A DNA stretch of 64,000 nucleotides from Chitinophaga niabensis (lineage in GTDB: Bacteria; Bacteroidota; Bacteroidia; Chitinophagales; Chitinophagaceae): contig NZ_CP154260.1 of NCBI RefSeq assembly GCF_039545795.1, positions 687,001 through 751,000 of the forward strand, written 5' to 3'. A program made the position numbers and the translations under genes. The notes below the pieces were generated by a model. It saw nothing but the letters and a program-made list of their open reading frames with translations. It ran no database searches and was not told the DNA's origin. Positions 35,567 to 44,293 of the stretch are shown piece by piece (position 1 is the first letter of the stretch; every line of letters begins with the position of its first letter).

Positions 35567-35620
35567 TAAAACTTACTTCCCTCCCCATCTCATAAGCCTG
35601 AATTTCCTTAAATTTGCCGG

Positions 35621-36562
35621 ATGCGCAAGTTTCTGCTACTGTTATTACTTTTGTTCTGTTGCACACCTTTATTTTCCCAGGATACTGCTTTTAAATACAA
35701 AGGCATGACCATTAACCTGGACGAAGTAGTGGTGAAAGCGAAACGTATAGGCTTTGACGTGGCCGGCTTCATCAAAAGGGTAGAAGAGGATACCACTTTC
35801 TACCGCGCATTCAAAAACCTCCGCCTGGTAGGCTTTACAGCAGATAACGACATTCGTGTAACAGATAAAAAAGGAGGAAAGACCATCGCTTCCCTCAAAA
35901 GCCACACCCGCCAGATCATGACCGGCAACTGCCGCAAAATGGAAGTGATAGACGAAAAGACCACCGGTAATTTCTACACCAAAAAAGGCGACTATAATTA
36001 CTACACCGCAGAACTCTACGCCAATCTCTTTTTCACACACGGCACCGTTTGCGGGGAAGACGGAGGATCCAGCAAAGGAAGCTCCGGCAAAGGAAGCCTT
36101 GCCCGGCATAAGAACCAGTTGAAACAATTGATCTTTAATCCCGGGAAACCCATCACTGGCGTACCTATCGTGGGAAATAAAGTAGCCATCTTCGATAGGG
36201 ACCTCATGAAGTATTATGATTTTTCCGTCACCTCGGAAGCATATACCGGCACAGATTGTTATGTATTCAGCGCCATCATGCGGAAGAACCTCAATAGTAT
36301 AGACCGTGCAGAAATTGTGATCAACGAACTGATCACCTATTTTGATAAAGAAACCATGGAGATCGTAGGCCGCAAATATTCTCTCTCCTACAAAACCATG
36401 ATCTTCGATTTTAATGTACGCATGAATGTACAGATGACGAAGAAAGGCGACCTCTTATTACCCGCCCTGATCACTTACGCAGGTACCTGGAATGTACCTT
36501 TCAAAAAGCGCGAAACAGCAGATTTTACAGCAAAGTTCACTGAATTCAAAAGCGAACAATAA
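35621..36562 (+). CDS. Hypothetical exported protein
   Basis: A 313-residue protein with a strong signal peptide (RKFLLLLLLLFCCTPLFSQ). The mature part begins with MTINLDEVVVKAKR, reminiscent of the linker before a TonB-dependent plug, but no receptor follows. Later parts are beta-rich, with a Gly/Ser-rich low-complexity stretch (CGEDGGSSKGSSGKGSL) and LLPALITYAGTW near the end, as in some outer-membrane-lipoprotein-sorting-like folds. No family assignment is made. A TAAATTTG -7 box ends 4 nt before the ATG, so it is probably monocistronic. Confidence 0.65.
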   Translation: MRKFLLLLLLLFCCTPLFSQDTAFKYKGMTINLDEVVVKAKRIGFDVAGFIKRVEEDTTFYRAFKNLRLVGFTADNDIRVTDKKGGKTIASLKSHTRQIMTGNCRKMEVIDEKTTGNFYTKKGDYNYYTAELYANLFFTHGTVCGEDGGSSKGSSGKGSLARHKNQLKQLIFNPGKPITGVPIVGNKVAIFDRDLMKYYDFSVTSEAYTGTDCYVFSAIMRKNLNSIDRAEIVINELITYFDKETMEIVGRKYSLSYKTMIFDFNVRMNVQMTKKGDLLLPALITYAGTWNVPFKKRETADFTAKFTEFKSEQ

Positions 36563-36610
36563 CTGCATCATAAACGAACAGATTTAGCAATTATTAGCTG
36601 ATCACTTAGT

Positions 36611-38296
36611 TTATCGTATCAAAGTAACAGTGCCTCGTTTCTGGTAGAATTTCTGATTTAATTCATCCACATATTCAACAGTCCAAACGTAGGTGCCAAC
36701 AGGCGCCATTTGCCCGTTATGCATACCCGTCCAGGCAACACCGGGATCTGAGGTGAAGAAGATGAAATCTCCCCAGCGGTTGTAGATGGCTAATTTGTAT
36801 TTACCTAAGATACATCGGTACACCGGCCGGAATAGATCATTCCGCCCATCCCCATTCGGACTGAAACCCGTTGGTAAGAAAAGTGTGCAATTACATTCCT
36901 GGTAGTAGATATTCACAGAGTCTGTAGCCCTGTTACATACATTGCTGGCAACAATTGCATAAATGCCGGGTTGTGAAACCAGGAAGGTGGAAGTGGAAGT
37001 ACTGTCCTGCCATTTATAATTTGTACCTGCACCACGCGGTAATAAAGTGAGTGTTTCTCCCACGCAAAGCATAGAATCTTCTCCCAGGGTTACTCTCAGG
37101 CTATCCTGGAAATCAACCCTTATCGTATCCCTTTCAATACATCTGCCTATCTGTACCGTAACATTGTAATATCCGCTACTATCCACATGATAAGTGGCCT
37201 GGTCTGATCCATCCTGCCAGAGATAATTACCCGTTCCAAAATCCGCACTCAGCACCAGGAAGTTAGGGTAACACAAGGTGGTATCATTTCCTAAACTGAA
37301 ATCCCTTAAGCGGCTGTAACGTACTTCAATAGTATCCACCACATCGCAGATGCCGTTAACGGTCATGAACACAGAATACTCACCGCTCCTGCTCACATTG
37401 ATCCTTGGTTGTCTTGAACCGGTATTCCAGGTATAACTCGAACCTTCTGGTTTTGTTGCATCCAGTATCACAGATTCCCCGGGGCAAAGCAATGTATCCG
37501 GGCCCAGACTGTAAGGATAAGGTAAGCCGGTGAAGTTGATGGTCACCTGGTCTGTAAAGTCACCGCAACCGGCAACAGTAGCAACCACAGAGTAGGTTCT
37601 GCTGACGCCGCTGGCTACAATAGTTGGCGTGGTTTCTCCTGTGCTCCACACATAGGTGGCGTTTTGCGCAGTGGCATCCAGTGTAAGCAATTCATCCGTA
37701 CACAAAGTTCTGTCCGGCCCCAGGTCAAAATCAGGGATCGGGGAATAGAACACATTCACCGAATCTATTTCCCGGCATCCGTTGATGGCCACATGGTAGG
37801 TAGCCATTTGTGAAACAACAAAGGTATTTGTGCCGGGAACAGTATCTTCTAAATAATACCAGGTATAAGTAGCACCGGGAATATTAGGTGCCGTTAAAGT
37901 AGTGGTGCCATTCTCACAAAGTGTAAGGTCTGGCCCCAGGTCAATACCTAAACGGGCAGCAATGGTGATAGACATCGTAGTGATATCTTCCACACCTCCG
38001 CGGTATGCTTTCAATGTAATGGTATAGGTACCGGGTGTTTTATATACATACTTGGCACTGTCTATACTATTGGAAGAATCTATAGGCAAGGCTGGCGGAC
38101 TCACAAAATACCACTTCACGGAATCAATGGTAGTGATGTCGTCAGTGATCCTGAATCGTACAGTATCGTTCAGGCAGGTGGTGCTATAGGTAAAATTAGT
38201 GAGTAGGGGACGGTTACCGGCTCTGGCTATATTAATAGCAAAGAAAGCCAGGAACAGAATAGTCAGGATACGGGCAAGGTTTTTCTTGGGACGCAT
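36611..38296 (-). CDS. T9SS type B secreted protein with five LGxDxxLC repeats
   Basis: A 561-residue secreted protein: signal peptide to about residue 26, one PKD-like domain (about 40-115, KTPGTYTITLKAYRGG), then five ~71-residue Ig-like repeats starting at residues 120, 192, 264, 335 and 404, each opening LGxDxxLC, and the gliding-motility-associated CHU_C domain at about 468-561 (LPTGFSPNGDGRNDLFRP, NRWGDFIF, GTYVWTVEY). CHU_C is the type IX secretion signal that sends cargo across the outer membrane. It is probably a surface adhesin or scaffold. Confidence 0.9.
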   Translation of the reverse strand: MRPKKNLARILTILFLAFFAINIARAGNRPLLTNFTYSTTCLNDTVRFRITDDITTIDSVKWYFVSPPALPIDSSNSIDSAKYVYKTPGTYTITLKAYRGGVEDITTMSITIAARLGIDLGPDLTLCENGTTTLTAPNIPGATYTWYYLEDTVPGTNTFVVSQMATYHVAINGCREIDSVNVFYSPIPDFDLGPDRTLCTDELLTLDATAQNATYVWSTGETTPTIVASGVSRTYSVVATVAGCGDFTDQVTINFTGLPYPYSLGPDTLLCPGESVILDATKPEGSSYTWNTGSRQPRINVSRSGEYSVFMTVNGICDVVDTIEVRYSRLRDFSLGNDTTLCYPNFLVLSADFGTGNYLWQDGSDQATYHVDSSGYYNVTVQIGRCIERDTIRVDFQDSLRVTLGEDSMLCVGETLTLLPRGAGTNYKWQDSTSTSTFLVSQPGIYAIVASNVCNRATDSVNIYYQECNCTLFLPTGFSPNGDGRNDLFRPVYRCILGKYKLAIYNRWGDFIFFTSDPGVAWTGMHNGQMAPVGTYVWTVEYVDELNQKFYQKRGTVTLIR

Positions 38297-38300
38297 TATG

Positions 38301-38315
38301 CTACTAAATTAGTAG
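38301..38315. promoter_or_regulatory. Palindrome directly upstream of the T9SS cargo gene
   Basis: CTACTAA-A-TTAGTAG, 5 bp upstream of the start codon, perfect 7-bp arms. An operator or a 5' hairpin is possible; no second copy was seen. Confidence 0.35.
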
Positions 38316-38464
38316 AAAAAATGATATGTAGAATGTTTTTAATAAAATAATTAATATGAAATTAAGATGAAACGCAGGTGCATAGGCTGATTTTGGTTTG
38401 TATAGTATTTTTGAAAATTAAGCGAGACGACCTATCTAACGGAATAATCCCCTAAAAATTACAC

Positions 38465-39523
38465 TCAATCCTCCTCCCGGCGTTTATATCTTCTCCATTT
38501 CTCTAAAACGGCCGTGAAATCGGCTGGCAGTTCGCTTTCAAACAGCATAGGTTTACGGGTTTTGGGGTGGATAAAGCCTAAAGTCTGGGCATGCAGGGCA
38601 TGCCTTGGCATTACCTCAAAACAGTTGTCTATGAATTGCTTATATTTTGTGTATACGGTACCTTTAACAATGCGGTCCCCGCCATAGGTTTCATCATTGA
38701 ACAAGGGGTGGCGGATATGCTGCATATGTACCCTGATCTGGTGCGTACGGCCGGTTTCCAGCTTGCAGGCAATGAGGGTCACATAGTTAAAACGTTCCAG
38801 CACTTCGTAATGGGTGATGGCTTCCTTGCCGTGTTCCCCATCCGGGAAAACATCCATGATCTTGCGGAGACGCTGATGGCGGCCCACATGTGCTTCCACC
38901 GTACCCTTATCTTCTTCAAAATCACCCCATACCAATGCCATATAACGCCTGTTAACGGTATGGTCAAAGAATTGTTTGGCCAGGTCTGTCATCGCTTTTT
39001 CTGATTTGGCAATCACCAGCAGGCCGCTGGTATTTTTATCTATCCGGTGTACCAGCCCGAAGCGGGGGATGGTTTCCACCACATTTTCTTTATCCTCGCT
39101 AAGGTAATAGGCCAGTGCATTCACCAATGTACCGTTGGGATTACCGGAACCGGGATGTACTACCATACCGGGCGGTTTATTGATCACCATTACATCTTCA
39201 TCCTCATATACAATGTTCAGGGGAATATTCTCCGGGATGATCTCATTGCTTTCAGGGCTCCTGTTGGAATAAACGATGAGGCGGTCCAGGGGCCGCACTT
39301 TATAGTTGGCTTTGGTGGGTTTATCGTTCACCAGCACCATGCCTGCTTCAATAGCCTGCTGTACTTTACTGCGGGTGGCACCTTCAATGCGGTTCTGGAT
39401 GAACTTGTCTATCCGTATAGGCTCCTGCCCCTTGTCTACCACAAGGTTCACCCTTTCGTATAGTTCCTCACTACCTTCCCCGTTTTCCAGTTCATCTTCC
39501 AGTACCGGCAATTGATCACTCAT
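38465..39523 (-). CDS. RluA/RluD-family rRNA pseudouridine synthase
   Basis: A 352-residue RNA-modifying enzyme with an N-terminal S4 RNA-binding domain (about 30-90: IRIDKFIQNRIEGATRSKV, MVLVNDKPTKANYKVR) and the RluA catalytic domain. The catalytic Asp is in GLVHRIDKNTSGLLVIAKS, followed by TGRTHQIRVHM near residue 260. The likely target is 23S rRNA helix 69 as for RluD, but the tRNA/rRNA specificity is not certain. The start at 39523 gives an N-terminus (MSDQLPVLEDEL) with a -7 box 15 nt upstream; the longer frame to 39754 would cover the lipB gene. Confidence 0.9.
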   Translation of the reverse strand: MSDQLPVLEDELENGEGSEELYERVNLVVDKGQEPIRIDKFIQNRIEGATRSKVQQAIEAGMVLVNDKPTKANYKVRPLDRLIVYSNRSPESNEIIPENIPLNIVYEDEDVMVINKPPGMVVHPGSGNPNGTLVNALAYYLSEDKENVVETIPRFGLVHRIDKNTSGLLVIAKSEKAMTDLAKQFFDHTVNRRYMALVWGDFEEDKGTVEAHVGRHQRLRKIMDVFPDGEHGKEAITHYEVLERFNYVTLIACKLETGRTHQIRVHMQHIRHPLFNDETYGGDRIVKGTVYTKYKQFIDNCFEVMPRHALHAQTLGFIHPKTRKPMLFESELPADFTAVLEKWRRYKRREED

Positions 39524-39537
39524 CAGTAAAAATTTTT

Positions 39538-39564
39538 GCAAAGATAGCTTATAGTTATCTTTGC
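39538..39564. promoter_or_regulatory. Mirror-image divergent promoter boxes for rluD-type gene and lipB
   Basis: GCAAAGATA and TATCTTTGC form a perfect 9-bp inverted repeat with a 9-nt spacer. Each arm is a TAnnTTTG -7 box, one for each divergent gene. The lipB box ends 7 nt before its ATG, so its mRNA would be nearly leaderless. Confidence 0.55.
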
Positions 39565-39570
39565 AGACGA

Positions 39571-40311
39571 ATGAAACAGCAGATAAGAGTGAACGATTTG
39601 GGTGTAATTCCCTACCAGCGCGCCTGGGACTACCAGGAACAGTTATTACAGGAAAGTGTGCAATTGAAGGCCGCCCTGCGTAATGGCACTGCTGATGCAT
39701 CTGCTGCCATTGCCCACCACCTGCTGTTTTGCGAACATCCTCCTGTTTATACACTCGGCAAAAGCGGCCACCTGGAGAACCTGCTGATCAACCGCCAGCA
39801 ATTGGAGGAAAAGGGGATCGAATTCGTGCAAACCAACAGGGGTGGGGATATCACCTTCCACGGTCCCGGCCAGGTAGTAGGTTACCCCATCATAGACCTG
39901 GAGCTGTTCTTCACAGATATAGGCCGGTATTTACGTTTCCTGGAAGAAGTGATTATCCGTACTATGGCAGATTACGGCCTGAAAGGAGATCGCTCAAAAG
40001 GGGAAACAGGCGTATGGCTGGACCCTGAAAACCCTGCAAAAGCCCGGAAGATCTGTGCAATGGGGGTTCGTTGCAGCCGCTGGGTAACCATGCATGGCTT
40101 TGCCATCAATGTGAATACAGACATGGATTATTTCAGCAACATTGTGGCCTGTGGTATTACTGATAAGCAGGTTACCTCCCTGGAAAAGGAACTTGGCCAT
40201 GCCATTCCTTTGGAAGAAGTGAAAAGTAAGATCGCAAAATATTTTGCAGAAGTATTTGAAGCAGAACTACTTACAGCTCAGGAAGATATTACTTGTAACT
40301 CAGCGGAATAA
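39571..40311 (+). CDS. lipB: Octanoyl-[acyl-carrier-protein]-protein N-octanoyltransferase
   Basis: A 246-residue LipB, which moves octanoyl from ACP to lipoyl domains of 2-oxo-acid dehydrogenases and GcvH. Family motifs: FCEHPPVYTLGKSGHLENLL, TNRGGDITFHGPGQVVGYP, KICAMGVRCSRWVTMHGFAIN (catalytic Lys), and VACGITDKQVTSLEKE (catalytic Cys). Its 3' end overlaps the convergent hypothetical gene by 23 bp. Confidence 0.95.
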   Translation: MKQQIRVNDLGVIPYQRAWDYQEQLLQESVQLKAALRNGTADASAAIAHHLLFCEHPPVYTLGKSGHLENLLINRQQLEEKGIEFVQTNRGGDITFHGPGQVVGYPIIDLELFFTDIGRYLRFLEEVIIRTMADYGLKGDRSKGETGVWLDPENPAKARKICAMGVRCSRWVTMHGFAINVNTDMDYFSNIVACGITDKQVTSLEKELGHAIPLEEVKSKIAKYFAEVFEAELLTAQEDITCNSAE

Positions 40312-40993
40312 ATAAGTTCCATTTCTCCAGTAGCTTTCCATCCTCAAAGATCTCAAAGTTGAACCAGCCGGCATGCATGAAAATGGCTTTTTCCATGATC
40401 AGGAAAGGTTCCTGTACATGCGCTACTTCAAACAGGAAAACGCCTGTAGGCTCATAGAACTTAACGAGATATTTTTTCTTTAAAGCTTCCGGCAGCCTGA
40501 TATTCACATTCCCGTCAGCTGTGGTATAGATGTAATTAGATGGTTTCCAGGGAATAGCATCATCTTTTCTTGTGTTCCCCTGACTGAGATTGGCAATATC
40601 AGAAGCGTTCAGTTTGGTGTCCGCATTGATGGTAGAGTCTTCAACGGCCAGCACCACTTTACTGTGCATGTAACGGTTATTAGAAAAAAGGATGAAGAGG
40701 CGATAGTAGTTTTTGCCGGGTAAAGGTTTGTTATCCATATAAGCATTACGGCTTTCACCGGGGCTGCTGGCATAACCGATCGTGGTGAAATTCAGCACGC
40801 TGTCCAGCGAACGCTGGATGCCTATCTGCACAGCATTGGGGAAACCGGAGATCCAGTCCAGTTGTATCTTCCCTGTTTTGATCAGGGCGGAAAAATCCGG
40901 TAATACAGGCGGTACGCGTTCTTGTGCTTTTGCAACAGTGATGCTACCGAATAAGATCACCATCACAATTATTCTTCTAACAGTCTGCTTCAT
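40289..40993 (-). CDS. Hypothetical exported protein
   Basis: A 234-residue protein with a signal peptide (QTVRRIIVMVILFGSITVAKAQ). The mature part looks like one fibronectin-like beta domain (PDFSALIKTGKIQLDWISGFPN, then NYYRLFILFSNNRYMHSKVV) plus a second beta-rich half ending EKWNLFIPLSYK. The pattern 'xLxW..xx.N..xFxIQRS..' resembles the FN3-type modules in Bacteroidota surface proteins. No family is assigned. ATG 40993 was chosen for the signal peptide. The 3' end overlaps lipB by 23 bp tail-to-tail. Confidence 0.65.
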   Translation of the reverse strand: MKQTVRRIIVMVILFGSITVAKAQERVPPVLPDFSALIKTGKIQLDWISGFPNAVQIGIQRSLDSVLNFTTIGYASSPGESRNAYMDNKPLPGKNYYRLFILFSNNRYMHSKVVLAVEDSTINADTKLNASDIANLSQGNTRKDDAIPWKPSNYIYTTADGNVNIRLPEALKKKYLVKFYEPTGVFLFEVAHVQEPFLIMEKAIFMHAGWFNFEIFEDGKLLEKWNLFIPLSYK

Positions 40994-41028
40994 ACGTTGG
41001 CTAAAATACAAATATACGTTGTCACTCT

Positions 41029-42018
41029 TTAAAAGCATAGAACGTCAGGAAGTAATGAATCATTGCCCTGTAAACCACCGGAATGGATCAATAATAAACG
41101 GCTATTGGCAGGAAAATAACCCTGTTCAACCAGTTTTTTTACGGCAAATACCATTTTCCCGGTATATACCCTGTCCAGCGGAATATGGGTTTGCCGGTAA
41201 AAATCATTCATGAAATCAATCAGCTCAGGGCTGATCTTTCCGTATCCTCCTTCATGATAGTCATGCAGCAATTCCCAGGGGCCGGGGCTGATCAGCAGGC
41301 TTTCTATCTGGGCCTGTAAAGAGAAAGCACCTTTTAATGCAGAAATACCGATTACTTTCTGTACAACATGGCCGGGATCGCCGGTCACCAACTGGGCCAG
41401 GTCATGTAATACCTCTTCCACCATGTTTTCGCTGCCTTCTACGGTTGAATTGATCAGGCCGGCCAGGGTAGTGCCTGTACCTACGGAACAGATGATGTGG
41501 GTGAAATCTTTTGTGTCGGCTAAAGACAGTATTTCACTGCATCCTTTTACACCAAGGGCATTGTGACCACCTTCGGGGATTACGTAAGCATTCGGGGGAA
41601 TGATGTCATCGTCAAGCTGATACGCTGCATACATATGATCATCTGCACCAACATCATCTGCATCCGTGAGCAGCTTATAATCTTCCCTGCTTACAAATAC
41701 CAGCTGCATGCCCATGCTGCTGGCCTGTTCCAAGGTAGTGCTTAATACAGCGGGTCTTTCTCCGCGGATAATACCCGTGCAGCGCAAACCTTTCATTTTG
41801 CAGGCAGCAGCAGTAGCGAGGATGTGGTTGGACCATGCGCCCCCGAAAGTAACAATAGGTTTGCCGGCTGCTGCTTCCAGGTTGTATTTGAGCTTGAACC
41901 ATTTATTCCCGGAAACAAGCGGATCCAGCTGGTCCAAACGCAACATGGCTGCCTGGATATGCTCCGGCAGCCATGTGGTATGAATAGGTTGTAATATGTC
42001 TTTAGTGGAAAAGTGCAT
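41029..42018 (-). CDS. PLP-dependent ACC deaminase / D-cysteine desulfhydrase family protein
   Basis: A 329-residue fold-type II PLP enzyme. The PLP-binding Lys lies in LVSGNKWFKLKYNLEAA, followed by the asparagine-containing FGGAWSNHILATAAACK typical of the family, the phosphate-binding CSVGTGTTLAGLI, and a closing LLIHSGGLQG. Candidate activities are 1-aminocyclopropane-1-carboxylate deamination or D-cysteine desulfhydration; sequence alone does not decide between them, and the short 'GNK' type is more often D-cysteine desulfhydrase-like. Its start overlaps the GH20 stop by 17 bp, suggesting translational coupling. Confidence 0.85.
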   Translation of the reverse strand: MHFSTKDILQPIHTTWLPEHIQAAMLRLDQLDPLVSGNKWFKLKYNLEAAAGKPIVTFGGAWSNHILATAAACKMKGLRCTGIIRGERPAVLSTTLEQASSMGMQLVFVSREDYKLLTDADDVGADDHMYAAYQLDDDIIPPNAYVIPEGGHNALGVKGCSEILSLADTKDFTHIICSVGTGTTLAGLINSTVEGSENMVEEVLHDLAQLVTGDPGHVVQKVIGISALKGAFSLQAQIESLLISPGPWELLHDYHEGGYGKISPELIDFMNDFYRQTHIPLDRVYTGKMVFAVKKLVEQGYFPANSRLLLIHSGGLQGNDSLLPDVLCF

Positions 42019-44269
42019 TCCGCAAGTTAATACTTTGTTTGCCTTTCAGCCCAAAGCTAACCTGCAGCCGTTGATCCCCGCCGGCATCAAAGTATTTCAC
42101 GCTGATCTTGTGGAAACCTTTACGAAGCGGCACCATGCCTGATTTATCGGTAGGCGCATGTTCTCCATCGTTATCCACGATCACTTCATCATCGATCAAC
42201 AGTACGGAACCATCGTCAGAATTGGTTTTGAATTCATACAAACCATCCGTTTCAATTTTCACATATCCTTCATAGCGCACACCAAATGTAACTTTAGCAA
42301 TGAATGGACGGATATCGAAAGCAGGTATTACACCTGTTGAATCCGCTTTCCCGCTGCCGATGTTTTTAGCCTGGTTAAAGGTTTTATAGAACGCATCAAA
42401 CTTTACGCCTTTATTGGTTGGATTTACATTTAATGCCGTTTTATAATCCTTGCGCATGTAAGCTGCTGAATACACGGCGCTGGCTCTTCCGTTAGGCGTG
42501 ACCACAATACATTTAACAGTAGTGGTACCATTGGATGGAGGTGTAACCACAAGTGGTTTCGTGTATAAAGGGCTGTTGGCTGTAGGTATAGTGCCATCCA
42601 GTGTATAACGGATAGTTGCGAAAGCTACGGATGGTTTTAAAGTGACCGTAGTGCTGGCACTGGTTAATACTTCATCTTCAAGGCCTCCTGGTTCAGGAAT
42701 GCGGAAGTTAATACGCGCATCATCCAGCCTGGCAAGTTGTTTAGGCAACGCAGCTGTAAAGCGGGTATAGTTCTTTTTGTTTTGCGGGCTCCAGGTGATC
42801 TCTGCGAGTGCCAATGCGCGTGGATAAGTGAAATAGTCAACAGATTTTTCGTCTGGGATATATTCTGTCCATACATTTCCCTGCACCCCTTTAATGTATT
42901 TTTTCTCTTCTTCGGCCAATGCAGCAGGATATGGCTCATAGCTGTATACCTTTTCCAGTGGAAGATATCCGCCGATGGCCAGCGGTTCTGTTGCAGGATT
43001 ACCCTGGTGATAATCGAGATACAGGTACGTGTTCGGCGTCATGATCACATCATGTTTCTGCTTTGCAGCTTCAATGCCACCAGCTTCGCCGCGCCAGCTC
43101 ATCACCGTAGCATCCGGTGCCAGCCCGCCTTCCAGGATCTCATCCCATCCGATGATCCTTTTACCTTTGCTGTTCAGGAACTTTTCCATCCTTTGAATGA
43201 AGTAGCTCTGCAAGGCATGCTCGTCTTTCAGGCCCAGCGCTTTCATACGTGCCTGGCATTTGGGGCAGGCCTTCCATCTGTCTTTCGGGCATTCATCACC
43301 ACCAATATGAATATACTGGCTGGGGAATAATGGGATCACTTCCGTGAGCACATCTTCCAGGAAAGAGAATACTTCATCATTTCCTGCGCAATATACTTCT
43401 TTATGAACACCCCATTTAGTAACCACTTCGTATGGGCCACCTGTACAACCCAGTTGTGGATAGGCTGCCAGTGCGGCTTGTGCGTGACCCGGCATTTCAA
43501 TTTCAGGTATCACCGTAATAAATCTGTCTGCCGCATATTTAACCACTCTTTTGATCTCCTCCTGTGTATAATAACCGCCATAAGGTTTCCCGTCAAACTT
43601 ATTATCCCCATAAGGCCCTTCCATTGTTTCCTTTCTTTTGGAAGCAACAGACTGCAGCTTTGGATATTTTTTGATCTCAATACGCCAGCCCTGATCTTCC
43701 GTTAAATGCCAGTGAAAGCGGTTCAGTTTATAATAAGCCATAATGTCGAGGAACTTCTCTATGTAACCAACGGAGAAGAAATGACGCCCCACATCCAGCA
43801 TCAGCCCACGATAGGCAAAACGCGGCTCATCCTTTATGAGCACACCGGGAACGGGGATCTTGTTCTTTGTAACCTGGCCGCTGAAAGGCAGCATCTGTTG
43901 TAATGTTTGTACACCATAGAACAAACCCGCCGCACGGCCCTGCAGCACAATTTTATTTCTGGCTACGGTGAGCTGATAACCTTCAGCAGATAAAGCATCA
44001 TCCTCAGAAAATACCAGCGTACTGTTTTGCATGGTACCTTTTTCCATTACAAAGCCATAGTTGGAAGAAACAAACAACACAAACAGTTCCGCTGCTTTTT
44101 CTGCTGCGGCACCATTGGAGAAGTATTTCATTTGTGGAGTGATCGTTACCGGGCTGCCCAGCATTTCTACGGACTTAGGTTCCGGGATAATCGACAAGGC
44201 TTGCTTTTCCTGCGCCATGCCTGTTAAGCAGGCCAGCGCCATAAAAGCTGATAGGAGCGTTTTTTTCAT
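42002..44269 (-). CDS. Exported beta-N-acetylhexosaminidase, GH20, with C-terminal PA14 domain
   Basis: A 755-residue glycosidase that releases terminal GlcNAc or GalNAc. Signal peptide (KKTLLSAFMALACLTGMAQ), GH20 N-terminal domain at about 25-140, catalytic barrel at about 145-490 with LNRFHWHLTEDQGWRIEI and the catalytic Asp-Glu pair in IHIGGDECPKDRW, a chitobiase/beta-hexosaminidase C-terminal segment (GTIPTANSPLYTKPL), and a PA14-like carbohydrate-binding domain at about 620-745 (YEFKTNSDDGSVLLIDD). ATG 44269 was chosen for the signal peptide; 44293 is also possible. Operon order on the minus strand is GH29, GH20, PLP enzyme. Confidence 0.95.
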   Translation of the reverse strand: MKKTLLSAFMALACLTGMAQEKQALSIIPEPKSVEMLGSPVTITPQMKYFSNGAAAEKAAELFVLFVSSNYGFVMEKGTMQNSTLVFSEDDALSAEGYQLTVARNKIVLQGRAAGLFYGVQTLQQMLPFSGQVTKNKIPVPGVLIKDEPRFAYRGLMLDVGRHFFSVGYIEKFLDIMAYYKLNRFHWHLTEDQGWRIEIKKYPKLQSVASKRKETMEGPYGDNKFDGKPYGGYYTQEEIKRVVKYAADRFITVIPEIEMPGHAQAALAAYPQLGCTGGPYEVVTKWGVHKEVYCAGNDEVFSFLEDVLTEVIPLFPSQYIHIGGDECPKDRWKACPKCQARMKALGLKDEHALQSYFIQRMEKFLNSKGKRIIGWDEILEGGLAPDATVMSWRGEAGGIEAAKQKHDVIMTPNTYLYLDYHQGNPATEPLAIGGYLPLEKVYSYEPYPAALAEEEKKYIKGVQGNVWTEYIPDEKSVDYFTYPRALALAEITWSPQNKKNYTRFTAALPKQLARLDDARINFRIPEPGGLEDEVLTSASTTVTLKPSVAFATIRYTLDGTIPTANSPLYTKPLVVTPPSNGTTTVKCIVVTPNGRASAVYSAAYMRKDYKTALNVNPTNKGVKFDAFYKTFNQAKNIGSGKADSTGVIPAFDIRPFIAKVTFGVRYEGYVKIETDGLYEFKTNSDDGSVLLIDDEVIVDNDGEHAPTDKSGMVPLRKGFHKISVKYFDAGGDQRLQVSFGLKGKQSINLRNALFH

Positions 44270-44293
44270 ATTAGTTGAGTTGCTTGTGTTCAT

